NCBI RefSeq assembly: GCF_026340465.1
Contig: NZ_JAPEPC010000001.1
Coordinates: forward strand, 5,213,001-5,277,000
From: Streptomyces sp. NBC_01306
GTDB lineage: Bacteria; Actinomycetota; Actinomycetes; Streptomycetales; Streptomycetaceae
Direction: 5' to 3'
Length of the DNA: 64,000 nt
Shown here in pieces: positions 17,189 to 26,675 of this stretch. How positions within the stretch are numbered: the first letter of the stretch is position 1; each line of letters starts with the position of its first letter. The position numbers were made by a program, and so were the translations under genes. The notes beneath the pieces are model-generated. The model was not told the DNA's origin. It saw nothing but the letters and a program-made list of their open reading frames with translations, and made no database searches.

Positions 17189-17551
17189 ATGGCCACCCAG
17201 GCGACGGCACCGCGCAGCTTCTCGTTTCTGCAGATCGCGATCGCCCTGCAGACCCTGACCATCTTCCTTCAAGCGGTCACCGCCGGGCTGCTGTTGACCT
17301 CGTCCTATGGCGAGACGCTGCACAGTGTCGGAGCCCGGGTGATGTACGGGGCGTCGATGCTGTACGTCCTCGCGGCGGTGCTGGCGTGGAAGCCGGGCGG
17401 CGGCTCGCCCCGCCCCGTTCTGCACGCGACCGGCTTCCTTGTCCTCGCCTCGGTCCAGGTGGTGCTCGGCATCGCGCACATACCGTCGGTCCATCTGCCC
17501 CTGGGAGTCCTGATGTTCGGGCTGAGCGTGCTGGCGCTGGCCCGGCGCTGA
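17189..17551 (+). CDS. Small integral membrane protein, unknown function
   Basis: The 120-residue protein is mostly hydrophobic, with about four predicted membrane spans (FLQIAIALQTLTIFLQAVTAGLLL, VMYGASMLYVLAAVLAW, VLHATGFLVLASVQVVLGIA and HLPLGVLMFGLSVLALA). The ATG is preceded by a perfect AGGAGG at 17175–17180. I recognise no family. It is divergent from the ECF41 sigma gene, and because ECF41 genes usually sit beside their target, it could be that target, though this is only inference. Confidence 0.7.
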   Translation: MATQATAPRSFSFLQIAIALQTLTIFLQAVTAGLLLTSSYGETLHSVGARVMYGASMLYVLAAVLAWKPGGGSPRPVLHATGFLVLASVQVVLGIAHIPSVHLPLGVLMFGLSVLALARR

Positions 17552-17552
17552 A

Positions 17553-17585
17553 GACTCCAGCGCTGAACCCTCCAGCGCTGGAGTC
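17553..17585. terminator. Perfect hairpin between convergent genes
   Basis: GACTCCAGCGCT and AGCGCTGGAGTC form 12-base perfect arms around a 9-base loop, starting 2 bases after a stop codon. The converging MFS gene ends at 17613. It probably terminates transcription from both sides. Confidence 0.75.
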
Positions 17586-17612
17586 TCCGGTGCGCAGGGC
17601 CCGCCGCCCGCT

Positions 17613-18926
17613 TCAGAGCGCGGGCTCCGCCTCCGGCCGGGGGGCCGGAGTGGTGGCCGGAGGCCCGGTCGGCAGATCGCGGGTGCGCCGGATCGGGGAG
17701 AACCAGAGGAGCGACGCGGCGACGGGCAGCCCGGCGATGGTGATCCACAGTGCGGTGCGGGTCCCCAGCGCCTCGCCGAGCGCGCCGCCGAGGACCGCTC
17801 CGAGCGGGATGGTGCCGTAGTTGAGGAACGCGGCCGAAGCAGAGATCCGGCCCAGCATGTCCTTGGGGCAGTACTGCTGACGGAAGGTCGAGGCGATGAT
17901 GTTCGCCGCGATCACCCCGATGGACACCGAGGTGTAGCCGATCACGAAGAGCACCAGGCCGAACCCCGGCGTCGTCAGCGGGATGAGGAGCGCCAGCGAG
18001 GGCACGGCCAGTTGGAAGAAGATCAGGGCGCGGGCGCTGCCGATCCGGGCGGCGACCCGGCGGGCGGCGAAGGCGCCGACGATGCCGCCGATGCCGCCTG
18101 CGGTCATCAGGGCGCCGATGGTCCCCGACGCGAGGTGGACCTCGCGGACCAGGAAGACCACCAGGATCGACTGGTACGCCATCAGCGCCAGGTTGGACGC
18201 ACCGCCCGTTACGGCCATGGCGCGCAGATACGGGTCGCCGAAGGTCAGCCGCAGCCCGGTGCGGATCTCCCGGCCGAGCGCTCCCCGCGAACGCGTGACC
18301 TCCGGGCCGCGCGGCTCGCGGTGCTTGATGCGCAGGACGCAGAGGAAGGACACCGCGAACGTCGCCGCGTTCACGAACAGCCCGTTCGCCGCGCCGACCG
18401 CCTGGACCAGGAAGCCGCCCGAACCGAACCCGGCGAGCTGGGCCGCCGACTCGCTGCCGTGCAGCTTGGAGTTGCCCTCCGCCTGGTCCGCCGAGGCGAC
18501 GAGATGGGGGAGCAGCGCGGTGTACGCGGTCTGGAAGAAGACGGTCGCCGTGCCGGCCAGTACCGCCGTGGCCAGCAGATAGCCGATCGAGAGCAGCCCC
18601 GTCCAGGCGGCGACGGGTATCCCGGCGAAGAGCAGCAGTGCGGCGGCGTCGGCGGTGAGCATGACCGGGCGGCGCGGCAGCCGGTCCACCCAGGCGCCGG
18701 CGGGCAGCCCGATGAGCAGCCAGGGCAGCCAGGTCGCGGCGGTGAGCAGGCCCACCTGGAGGGTGGAGGCGTGCAGCAGGGTGACCGCGACCAGGGGCAG
18801 GGCGACGGAAGTGACCGACGCGCCGTACTTCCCGGTGGTCGAGCCCGTCCAGAGGAGGCGGAAATCGCGGTTGCGCAGCAGGAGGCTGCGGGGGGTGGAG
18901 CGCGCTGGCGTACCCGAAGTCGGCAT
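17613..18926 (-). CDS. MFS transporter (MFS_3, EntS-like exporter)
   Basis: This 437-residue major facilitator protein has about 12 membrane spans. It starts with LLLRNRDFRLLWTGSTTGKYGASVTSVALPLVA and has the loop 2–3 motif GAWVDRLPRR. This resembles the EntS-like efflux group (export of siderophores, macrolides or other small molecules). A double palindromic operator lies just upstream and an ArsR-type regulator is the next gene on the same strand, so expression is probably repressed by that regulator. A TACCTT hexamer ends 7 bases before the ATG and no ribosome binding site is visible, suggesting a leaderless mRNA. Confidence 0.87.
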   Translation of the reverse strand: MPTSGTPARSTPRSLLLRNRDFRLLWTGSTTGKYGASVTSVALPLVAVTLLHASTLQVGLLTAATWLPWLLIGLPAGAWVDRLPRRPVMLTADAAALLLFAGIPVAAWTGLLSIGYLLATAVLAGTATVFFQTAYTALLPHLVASADQAEGNSKLHGSESAAQLAGFGSGGFLVQAVGAANGLFVNAATFAVSFLCVLRIKHREPRGPEVTRSRGALGREIRTGLRLTFGDPYLRAMAVTGGASNLALMAYQSILVVFLVREVHLASGTIGALMTAGGIGGIVGAFAARRVAARIGSARALIFFQLAVPSLALLIPLTTPGFGLVLFVIGYTSVSIGVIAANIIASTFRQQYCPKDMLGRISASAAFLNYGTIPLGAVLGGALGEALGTRTALWITIAGLPVAASLLWFSPIRRTRDLPTGPPATTPAPRPEAEPAL

Positions 18927-18941
18927 ACGTATGAAGGTAGC

Positions 18942-18987
18942 TTGCAGAGGACTCTCTGCAAAGAGGTTTGCAGAGAGTCCTCTGCAA
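18942..18987 (-). promoter_or_regulatory. Double palindromic operator/promoter of the MFS gene
   Basis: TTGCAGAGGACTCTCTGCAA (18942–18961) and its exact reverse complement (18968–18987) flank a 6-base spacer. Each half is itself a near-perfect palindrome, with TTGCAGAG and CTCTGCAA arms around four bases. Centres are 26 bases apart. On the minus strand TTGCAG could be a -35 with TACCTT at 18934–18939 as the -10 (16-base spacer). Binding by the neighbouring ArsR-type protein is inferred. Confidence 0.75.
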
Positions 18988-19042
18988 TATTTTTCCGGGG
19001 CGGGGGTCTCTCGGATCCGGTGTCTCGGATCCGGCTTCTGCT

Positions 19043-19624
19043 CTAGCTCCTGCCCTCATAGCGCGCGAACGACTGGAGCTGGATGCTGATCGGCAGCGAT
19101 CCGGGTGCGGGTGCTTCGCCCGCCGCCGGGTAGTACTTGTCGACCACGGCCATCAGCTCGTCGTTCAGCTCCCGCAGCCGTGCCGGTGTCAGCCGCAGAT
19201 CGTCCCAGTTGGCGATGGTGCCCGCGCTCTCCCACTCGGCCGGCCACTCCTGGGCGGCATACGCGGACGCCCGCTGGAAGTAGAGCTGGAGGAGCTCCTG
19301 GACATACGCGTCCACGGCGACACGCGCCGAAGGATCCTCCTTGCTCAACTCCCCTGTGTGCAGCACCTGTCGGTCCTCCACCGCCCGCCACCAGCGCTCC
19401 CGCCTGGTGCCGCGCTCCACGTCCTCCTCGATGAAGCGGTGCTCGGCGAGCTGCCGCAGATGCCAGCTCACCGTGCCGGTGCTCTCGCCGAACTCCTCGG
19501 CCAGCGTGGTGGACGTCGCCGGTCCGTCGCGGCGCAGCGACTCCATGATGCGTACCCGCAGCGGGTGCGCGAGGGCGCGCAGACTGCGGGCGTCGATGGT
19601 ACGTACGGGCTTCTGGCTGGCCAT
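19043..19624 (-). CDS. ArsR family winged-helix regulator
   Basis: The 193-residue protein has a winged helix at residues about 8–80 (LRALAHPLRVRIMESLRRDGPATSTTLAEEFGESTGTVSWHLRQLAEHRFIEE) of the ArsR/HTH_20 type. A C-terminal helical region without the cysteines of metal sensors follows. The ATG at 19624 was chosen at the start of homology; the longer frame upstream is antisense to the ligase gene. The MFS gene follows downstream after 116 bases that hold two large palindromes. It is likely a local repressor of that exporter. Confidence 0.87.
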   Translation of the reverse strand: MASQKPVRTIDARSLRALAHPLRVRIMESLRRDGPATSTTLAEEFGESTGTVSWHLRQLAEHRFIEEDVERGTRRERWWRAVEDRQVLHTGELSKEDPSARVAVDAYVQELLQLYFQRASAYAAQEWPAEWESAGTIANWDDLRLTPARLRELNDELMAVVDKYYPAAGEAPAPGSLPISIQLQSFARYEGRS

Positions 19625-19716
19625 ACCGGCAGCGTAACCGGGCCGGGGGAGCGGCCCGCCGTCACCTTCCTGGTCGCCCACGAGCTGCACCCGTCCTCCC
19701 GGCCGCGGTCGAGCCG

Positions 19717-21200
<1,484 letters not shown>

Positions 21201-21204
<4 letters not shown>

Positions 21205-22265
21205 GCGGATATCCCTTTCGCTCTCGCGATCACGTCGCGGGGTGCGACCCCGCCACGGCCGCGACGGTCGCAGGCGTCGTGCGGGTCGCCCCAGAAGTCC
21301 GCCGGCAGGTCGCGTTTCTGCCACGGGGTCAGCCAGAGCCGAAGCAGGTGGCGCTGCTCCTCGGGAACGTCGCCGTCCTCGAACTCGGTGCGGGCGTGCA
21401 GCGCCGCGTGGTTGTTGACCAGGAGCAGATCGCCGGCCCGGAGATCGAGGTCCAGCCGGAGGTCCTGGGCAGCTGTCAGCTCGTCCAGCAGGTCGAACAG
21501 CTCCCGGTCGGCCCGCGTCAGCCGCGGTACGTCGGGGAAGCGCTGCGCCGATTCGAGGTAGCAGCGGTGGTAACGCAGGCTGAGCCTGCCCTGGTGCCAG
21601 GACGCCAGCGGCGCCCGGTGGTAAGGGAGTTCACCGGCACTCTGCTCCTCCCGGCGGTCGAAGCAGTACCGGTGGTACAGGCGCTCGACCAGGTCGGGCC
21701 GCCGCGCCAGCACGCGATTGTGGACCGCTGCCGAGGAGACCAGGGACAGCTGGGCCCCGGAGCGGGCCGGGCGCAGGCACAGCAGTGCCAGCACATCGGC
21801 CGTGTCGGTGTGGAACGGCAGGCGCCCCCGGGTCTGATAGCCGCGCGTCGCGGGATCGGCCAGGGTGCGGCCGGTGTCGCGGACGTGGCCGAGCATCTGG
21901 CCTGCGGCGTTCTGCGAGACGGGGATGCCCAGATGCTGCCCGAGACCCCACAGGACAGTGCTCGCCGCCGCCTCGCCGTACTGTGCGACCGGCAGTCCGG
22001 AGATGAGCGCGAAACCTCGCCCGTGCTCCAGTACGTCGTTGATTGCGGCCAGTTCCCCCGCCAGGGACGGCAGGGGGAAGTCGGTGGTACGCAGTTTCAG
22101 GAGCGGGGTGCCTCGTGCGCGCGCGGCCCGCAGAGCCTCGTCGATCTCACGGAGCTGCGGCACCGAGAGACGCAGCCCCCACTGCGAGGTGTTGTGGAGA
22201 TCCGGACCGTTCCATGCGGCCGGCCCGCTGAGGGGCCGGCGCAGCACACTGCTCACGCCGGTCAT
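21201..22265 (-). CDS. TauD/TfdA family Fe(II)/2-oxoglutarate dioxygenase
   Basis: The 354-residue protein belongs to the non-haem iron dioxygenases that couple 2-oxoglutarate decarboxylation to substrate hydroxylation. It has an iron-binding HTD motif in LPFHTDTADVLALLCLRPA (about residue 150). The distal histidine and 2-oxoglutarate arginine are in VNNHAALHARTEFEDGD … RHLLRLWL. The long variant is typical of actinobacterial homologues of unknown substrate. It is the first gene of a two-gene unit with the acyl-CoA ligase and is divergent from the AraC regulator; the shared 150-base region probably holds both promoters. Confidence 0.87.
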
Positions 22266-22418
22266 GACGGCCTCTCTGGCATCACGGTGGAGGGCTCCTC
22301 CACGGTCGAATCGGTGCCGCCACGCTAGGTCATGTTCTGCACGGAGTCTTGACCTGAAGTGACGATGGACTTATCACTTGGGGACATCGCTCAGAGGAGT
22401 GCACGAGGGAGTGCGTCT

Positions 22419-23426
22419 GTGAAGCCGCTGGTCCGCTATGCGTCATTGAGCAGCTATGCAGAGCTGTGCCGTTCGCTCAACATCGATCCACGGGCCCTGA
22501 TGCGGAGCATGGGGCTGGACATCAGCGGCCTCGCGGTCCAGGACCGGTGGGCCCCGGGCGCTGCGGTGGTCCGGCTGCTCGAACGGTCGGCGGAGGTGTC
22601 CGGCCGGGAGGACTTCGGCCTGCGCCTGGCCGAGCGCCGCCGGTTCTCCAACCTCGGCCCGATCGGCCTGGTGGCCCGCGAGGAGCCGACTGCCCGGAGC
22701 GCGCTGGAGCTGCTCATCCGCTACGAGCGCATGTACAACGAAGCGCTGCACACCCGGCTGGCCGAGGCCGAGGGACTGGCCACGCTCAAGATGGATCTGG
22801 ACCTGGGGGAACCGCTGCCCTGCCGGCAGTCCACCGAGCTCGCCGTGGGCGCGTACCACCATGTGCTCCGGCACTTCCTCGGCGACCGCTGGCAACCGCT
22901 GGCGGTGTGCTTCACCCATCAGCCGCCCGCGGACCTCGCCGCGCACCGGCGCTTCTTCGGCCCCGCCGTCGAGTTCGACCGCGAGTTCAACGGAATCCTC
23001 TGCTACTCCGGAGACCTGGACACCGCCAATCCGGAGCCCGACCCGCAGTTGCGAAGCTACGCGCGGCAGTACTTCGACTCGGTCGCGGTCTCCCGGGACA
23101 CCTCCGTACAGGACCGGGTGGTGGCCGTGATCGAGGTGCTGCTGCCCACCGGCCGCTGTTCGATCGAGCAGGTGGCGCACAGCCTCAGCGTCGACCGCAG
23201 GACGGTGCACCGGCATCTGGCGGAATCCGGGGAATCGTTCTCCTCCCTGCTCAACGCGGTGCGCGCCCGCCTGGCGGAGCAGTTCGTGGCGAATCCGCGC
23301 CGCTCCTTCACGGAGATCTCCGATCTCCTGGGGTTCTCCGCGCCGAGCGCCTTCTCGCGCTGGTTCCGCGAGCGATTCGGATGCAGTCCCCGGGAGTGGC
23401 GGTCCAGGTCCCGAATGGGCAAGTGA
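22419..23426 (+). CDS. AraC family regulator with arabinose-binding-like N-terminal domain
   Basis: The 335-residue protein has a PF12625-type N-terminal domain (PLVRYASLSSYAELCRSLNIDPRALMRSMGLD …) and a C-terminal AraC double helix-turn-helix (IEQVAHSLSVDRRTVHRHLAESGESFSSLLNAVRARLAEQF … ISDLLGFSAPSAFSRWFRERFGCSPREWR). I chose GTG 22419 because GAGGGAG lies 7 bases upstream and homology starts there; the frame also opens at 22359. It sits between a dioxygenase/ligase unit and the BKACE unit and is the obvious local regulator. Its ligand is probably the pathway substrate or an intermediate. Confidence 0.88.
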   Translation: MKPLVRYASLSSYAELCRSLNIDPRALMRSMGLDISGLAVQDRWAPGAAVVRLLERSAEVSGREDFGLRLAERRRFSNLGPIGLVAREEPTARSALELLIRYERMYNEALHTRLAEAEGLATLKMDLDLGEPLPCRQSTELAVGAYHHVLRHFLGDRWQPLAVCFTHQPPADLAAHRRFFGPAVEFDREFNGILCYSGDLDTANPEPDPQLRSYARQYFDSVAVSRDTSVQDRVVAVIEVLLPTGRCSIEQVAHSLSVDRRTVHRHLAESGESFSSLLNAVRARLAEQFVANPRRSFTEISDLLGFSAPSAFSRWFRERFGCSPREWRSRSRMGK

Positions 23427-23526
23427 ATAGTCCCGCACGGTTAAGAATCGGGCGCTGCCGGGTCCTAGCGTGGCACCACCGCAAGGCCAGAGACCCACGG
23501 CTCCACCCGATGAAAGAGGGCCCACC

Positions 23527-24585
23527 GTGCACTTCCATGACGATTCCCTGCTGCCGGAGAACCAGGAGAAACTGGTGATCCAGGTCGCCCCCTACGGGCC
23601 CGAGTGGCTGCCGGGCGACGCGGACGACCTCCCGCTCACCATGGACGAGCATGTCCAGGCGGCTGTCGACTGCTACAACGCCGGCGCGACCGTGCTGCAC
23701 ATCCACGTCCGCGAGCTGAACGGCCACGGATCCAAGCGCATGTCCATGTTCAACGAGCTGCTCTCCCGGCTCCGCGAAGCCGTCCCGGACATGGTCCTCC
23801 AGATCGGCGGGTCGATCTCCTTCGCCCCCGAGGACGAGGGCGCCGACGCCAAGTGGCTCAGCTACGACACCCGCCACATGCTGGCCGATCTCACCCCCGC
23901 ACCGGACCAGGTGACGATCGCGATCAACACCAGCCAGATGAACATCGTCGAGATCATGTCCGACGACGACCTCGAAGGCACCTCCATCGCCAAGCCCGAC
24001 TTCTACCGGGCCTACCGCGACATGGTCGTCGAGGCCGGCCCGGACTTCTACCTCGAACACCTCAAGCGGCTGCACGCCAGCGGCATCCAGCCGCACTTCC
24101 AGCTCGCCACCCTGGCCCAGCTGGAGACCGTGGAACGGCTCATCCGCTCGGGTGTGTACACCGGCCCGATGGTCCTCAACTACGTTGCCATCGGCGGCGG
24201 TTTCGCCGGACGCCACCCCGCCGACCTGGTCGAATTCATCCGCCGCGTCCCGGACGGCGCCGTCCTCACCATCGAGAGCTCCATGCGCGCGGTGGCACCG
24301 ATGAACGCCGTCGCGATCGCGCTGGGCGTGCACGTACGCGTCGGCAACGAGGACAACCTCTGGCGGCGCAAGGGCGAACGGATGAGCTCCGTCGAGCAGG
24401 TCGAGCAGATGGTCCGCATCGCCGACTCCGTGGGCCGCGACGTCGCATCCGGCCCGGAGGCCAAGCAGATCTACCAGATCGGCAAGCACTACAGCAGCAC
24501 CGAAGAAACCCTGGACCGGCTCGGCATGGTCCCCAACCGCCGCCCCGGACAGCGCGGCTTCATGCTGCGCAACACCCAGGCCTGA
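23527..24585 (+). CDS. Beta-keto acid cleavage enzyme (BKACE, formerly DUF849)
   Basis: BKACE enzymes are zinc-dependent TIM barrels that react a beta-keto acid with acetyl-CoA to give acetoacetate and a new acyl-CoA. The 352-residue protein shows VIQVAPYGPEW, the zinc-binding HIHVRE motif (His 58 and 60), LQIGGS, a FYLEHLKRLHASGIQPHFQLATLAQLE stretch with a conserved Glu and VRVGNEDNLWRRKGE. The GTG at 23527 follows AGAGGG. It heads the rightward unit after the AraC gene. The acetoacetate it should release matches the acetoacetyl-CoA synthetase at 28594. The true beta-keto acid is unknown; no carnitine dehydrogenase or lysine-fermentation gene is present to suggest a known member. Confidence 0.88.
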   Translation: MHFHDDSLLPENQEKLVIQVAPYGPEWLPGDADDLPLTMDEHVQAAVDCYNAGATVLHIHVRELNGHGSKRMSMFNELLSRLREAVPDMVLQIGGSISFAPEDEGADAKWLSYDTRHMLADLTPAPDQVTIAINTSQMNIVEIMSDDDLEGTSIAKPDFYRAYRDMVVEAGPDFYLEHLKRLHASGIQPHFQLATLAQLETVERLIRSGVYTGPMVLNYVAIGGGFAGRHPADLVEFIRRVPDGAVLTIESSMRAVAPMNAVAIALGVHVRVGNEDNLWRRKGERMSSVEQVEQMVRIADSVGRDVASGPEAKQIYQIGKHYSSTEETLDRLGMVPNRRPGQRGFMLRNTQA

Positions 24586-24636
24586 GCAACACCCAGCCTT
24601 GAGCAACACCCAGGCCTGAGCAGAACCCAGATCTGA
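24569..24636 (+). repeat. Four tandem 17-bp units over the BKACE stop codon
   Basis: Units GCAACACCCAGGCCTGA, GCAACACCCAGCCTTGA, GCAACACCCAGGCCTGA and GCAGAACCCAGATCTGA follow one another exactly. The first contains the last codons and the stop of the BKACE gene, and every unit ends in TGA. The array fills half of the 146-base gap before the next gene. It looks like local slippage. Confidence 0.85.
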
Positions 24637-24731
24637 GCGGAGCCGGTCCCGAAGGCGGCGGTCGCGGGACCGGTCGCTCACTCCACGACCGCCGCAGTCC
24701 ACACCGACACACCAGCACACGGAGCTCATTC

Positions 24732-25703
24732 ATGGCACAGGCCATTCGCTTCCACGAAATCGGCGGCCCCGACGTCCTGCGATGGGAGGAGACCACCGTC
24801 GGCGACCCGGGCCCCGGCGAGGTCCGGATCCGGCACGAAGCCATCGGCCTCAACTTCGCCGACGTCTACTGGCGTACGGGTCTCTACCCCGCCCAGCGGC
24901 CCAGTGGGCTGGGCGTCGAGGCGTCCGGCGTGGTGGAGGCGGTGGGCGAGGGTGTCACACATGTCGCGGGGGGCGACCGGGTGACCTACACCGGCAGTCC
25001 GCTGGGGGCGTACAGCACTGAGCGGGTGATGCCCGCGGACACGCTGATCAAGCTGCCGGACGAGATCAGCTGCGAGACCGCCGCCGCGATGACCATGCGG
25101 GGTCTCACCGCCTCCTACCTCCTGCGCCGGATCTACCCGCTCAAGGCGGGCGACACCGTACTGCTGCACGCGGCCGCGGGCGGCGTCGGCCTGATCTTCT
25201 GCCAGTGGGCGAAGCTGCTCGGCGTCACCGTGATCGGCACCGTATCCAGCGAGGAGAAGGGCGAGATCGCCCGCGCCAACGGCTGCGACCACATCGTCTA
25301 CTACCGCCGGGAGAACGTGGCCGAGCGGGTGCGCGAGATCACCGGCGGCGCCGGGGTGCCGGTCGTCTACGACAGCGTCGGCAAGGACACCGTCGCCGGG
25401 TCCATGGCCTCGCTCGCCCGCCGCGGGCTGCTGGTCTGCTTCGGCACCACCTCCGGGGTCCCGCCGCTGGACGCCATGCAACTCGCCCTGCACGGCTCGC
25501 TGTTCGCGACGCGGCCGGCGCTCGCCGACTACATCGCCGACCCCGCCGAGCGGGACGCCCTGGCCGGCGAACTGTTCGGGCATGTGGCGGCCGGCCGCAT
25601 CAAGATCCAGATCAACCAGCGCTACGCGCTGAAGGACGCGGCGCAGGCGCACCGCGACCTGGAGGACGGGAAGACCACCGGGTCGTCCGTATTCACTGTC
25701 TGA
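24732..25703 (+). CDS. NADPH:quinone oxidoreductase-like enzyme (zinc-free MDR)
   Basis: This 323-residue medium-chain dehydrogenase/reductase has an N-terminal GroES-like domain (GEVRIRHEAIGLNFADVYWRTGLYP) and a Rossmann domain with LLHAAAGGVGLIFCQWAKLLG. Zinc ligands of alcohol dehydrogenases are absent, as in the quinone oxidoreductase branch (QorA-like). It probably uses NADPH to reduce an enone, quinone or similar carbonyl. It lies 146 bases after BKACE and 16 bases before the second dioxygenase, so it is probably part of the same transcript and pathway. Confidence 0.88.
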   Translation: MAQAIRFHEIGGPDVLRWEETTVGDPGPGEVRIRHEAIGLNFADVYWRTGLYPAQRPSGLGVEASGVVEAVGEGVTHVAGGDRVTYTGSPLGAYSTERVMPADTLIKLPDEISCETAAAMTMRGLTASYLLRRIYPLKAGDTVLLHAAAGGVGLIFCQWAKLLGVTVIGTVSSEEKGEIARANGCDHIVYYRRENVAERVREITGGAGVPVVYDSVGKDTVAGSMASLARRGLLVCFGTTSGVPPLDAMQLALHGSLFATRPALADYIADPAERDALAGELFGHVAAGRIKIQINQRYALKDAAQAHRDLEDGKTTGSSVFTV

Positions 25704-25718
25704 GAAGGAGATCGCACC

Positions 25719-26591
25719 ATGCTGCAAACGGTCCGCACAGCCATCCAAGTCGAGCCACTGACCTGCACCATCGGTGCCGAGCTGAGCGGGGTGCAGCTCG
25801 GTGACGCGGCGCAGGACGGCGAACTGTTCGCCCAGATCAGGGAATTGCTCCTCAAGTACAAGGTCCTGTTCCTGCGCGACCAGGAGATGACCCGCTCCGA
25901 GCACGTCGCCTTCGCCTCGCGCTTCGGCCCGCTGGAGGACCACCCGGTGGTCGTCGCCGACCCCGACCACCCGGGGCTGGCCCGGATCTACAAGGACCTG
26001 GACAGCAAGCCCGAGCACTACGAGAACGCGCTGCACTGCGACGCGACCTGGCGCGAGTGCCCGCCCATGGGCGCGGTGCTGCGCGCCGTCGAGACGCCGC
26101 CGGTGGGCGGCGACACGATCTGGGTCGACATGGGCGAGGCCTACCGCCGGCTGCCCGAGCACATCAAGACACAGATCGCCGGTCTGCGTGCGCGGCACAG
26201 CATCGAAGCGACCTTCGGTGCGGCCATGCCGGCCGAGAAGCGCCTCGCACTGAAGGAGCGCTACCCGGACGCGGAGCACCCGGTGGTGCGCACCCACCCG
26301 GAGACCGGCGAACAGATCCTCTTCGTCAACTCCTTCACCACTCACTTCGTCAACTACCACACTCCCGAGAACGTGCGCTTCGGGCAGGACTACGCACCCG
26401 GCGCGGCCAACCTCCTGAGCTACCTGATGAGCCAGGCCGCCGTGCCCGAGTACCAGGTGCGCTGGCGCTGGCAGAAGAACAGCGTGGCCATCTGGGACAA
26501 CCGCTCCACCCAGCACTACGCCGTCCAGGACTACTGGCCCGCCGTCCGGAAGATGGAACGCGCCGGGATCGTCGGCGACAAGCCGTTCTAG
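25719..26591 (+). CDS. TauD/TfdA family Fe(II)/2-oxoglutarate dioxygenase
   Basis: The 290-residue protein has the TauD/TfdA pattern: an N-terminal IGAELSGVQLGDA, FRDQEMTRSEHVAFASRFG-like helix, iron ligands H-x-D in LHCDATW (about residue 108) and a distal His in IWDNRSTQHYAVQDYWP. It should hydroxylate a substrate at an activated carbon, and some relatives cleave C–S or C–O bonds in this way. A strong AAGGAG precedes the ATG. Its position between the oxidoreductase and the MFS importer places it in the pathway. The substrate is unknown. Confidence 0.9.
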   Translation: MLQTVRTAIQVEPLTCTIGAELSGVQLGDAAQDGELFAQIRELLLKYKVLFLRDQEMTRSEHVAFASRFGPLEDHPVVVADPDHPGLARIYKDLDSKPEHYENALHCDATWRECPPMGAVLRAVETPPVGGDTIWVDMGEAYRRLPEHIKTQIAGLRARHSIEATFGAAMPAEKRLALKERYPDAEHPVVRTHPETGEQILFVNSFTTHFVNYHTPENVRFGQDYAPGAANLLSYLMSQAAVPEYQVRWRWQKNSVAIWDNRSTQHYAVQDYWPAVRKMERAGIVGDKPF

Positions 26592-26675
26592 AGCCTGACC
26601 CGGACGAAAGGTCCTGGGTCGTGTGTGAGAAGTAGCCCCGACCCCCCGGGAGCCCCAAAGGAGAGGTGACCCCAC

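Noticed and set aside
23470..23526. Longer BKACE start at 23470
   Set aside because: The extra 19 residues are low complexity, and GTG 23527 has AGAGGG upstream with the conserved domain starting soon after.
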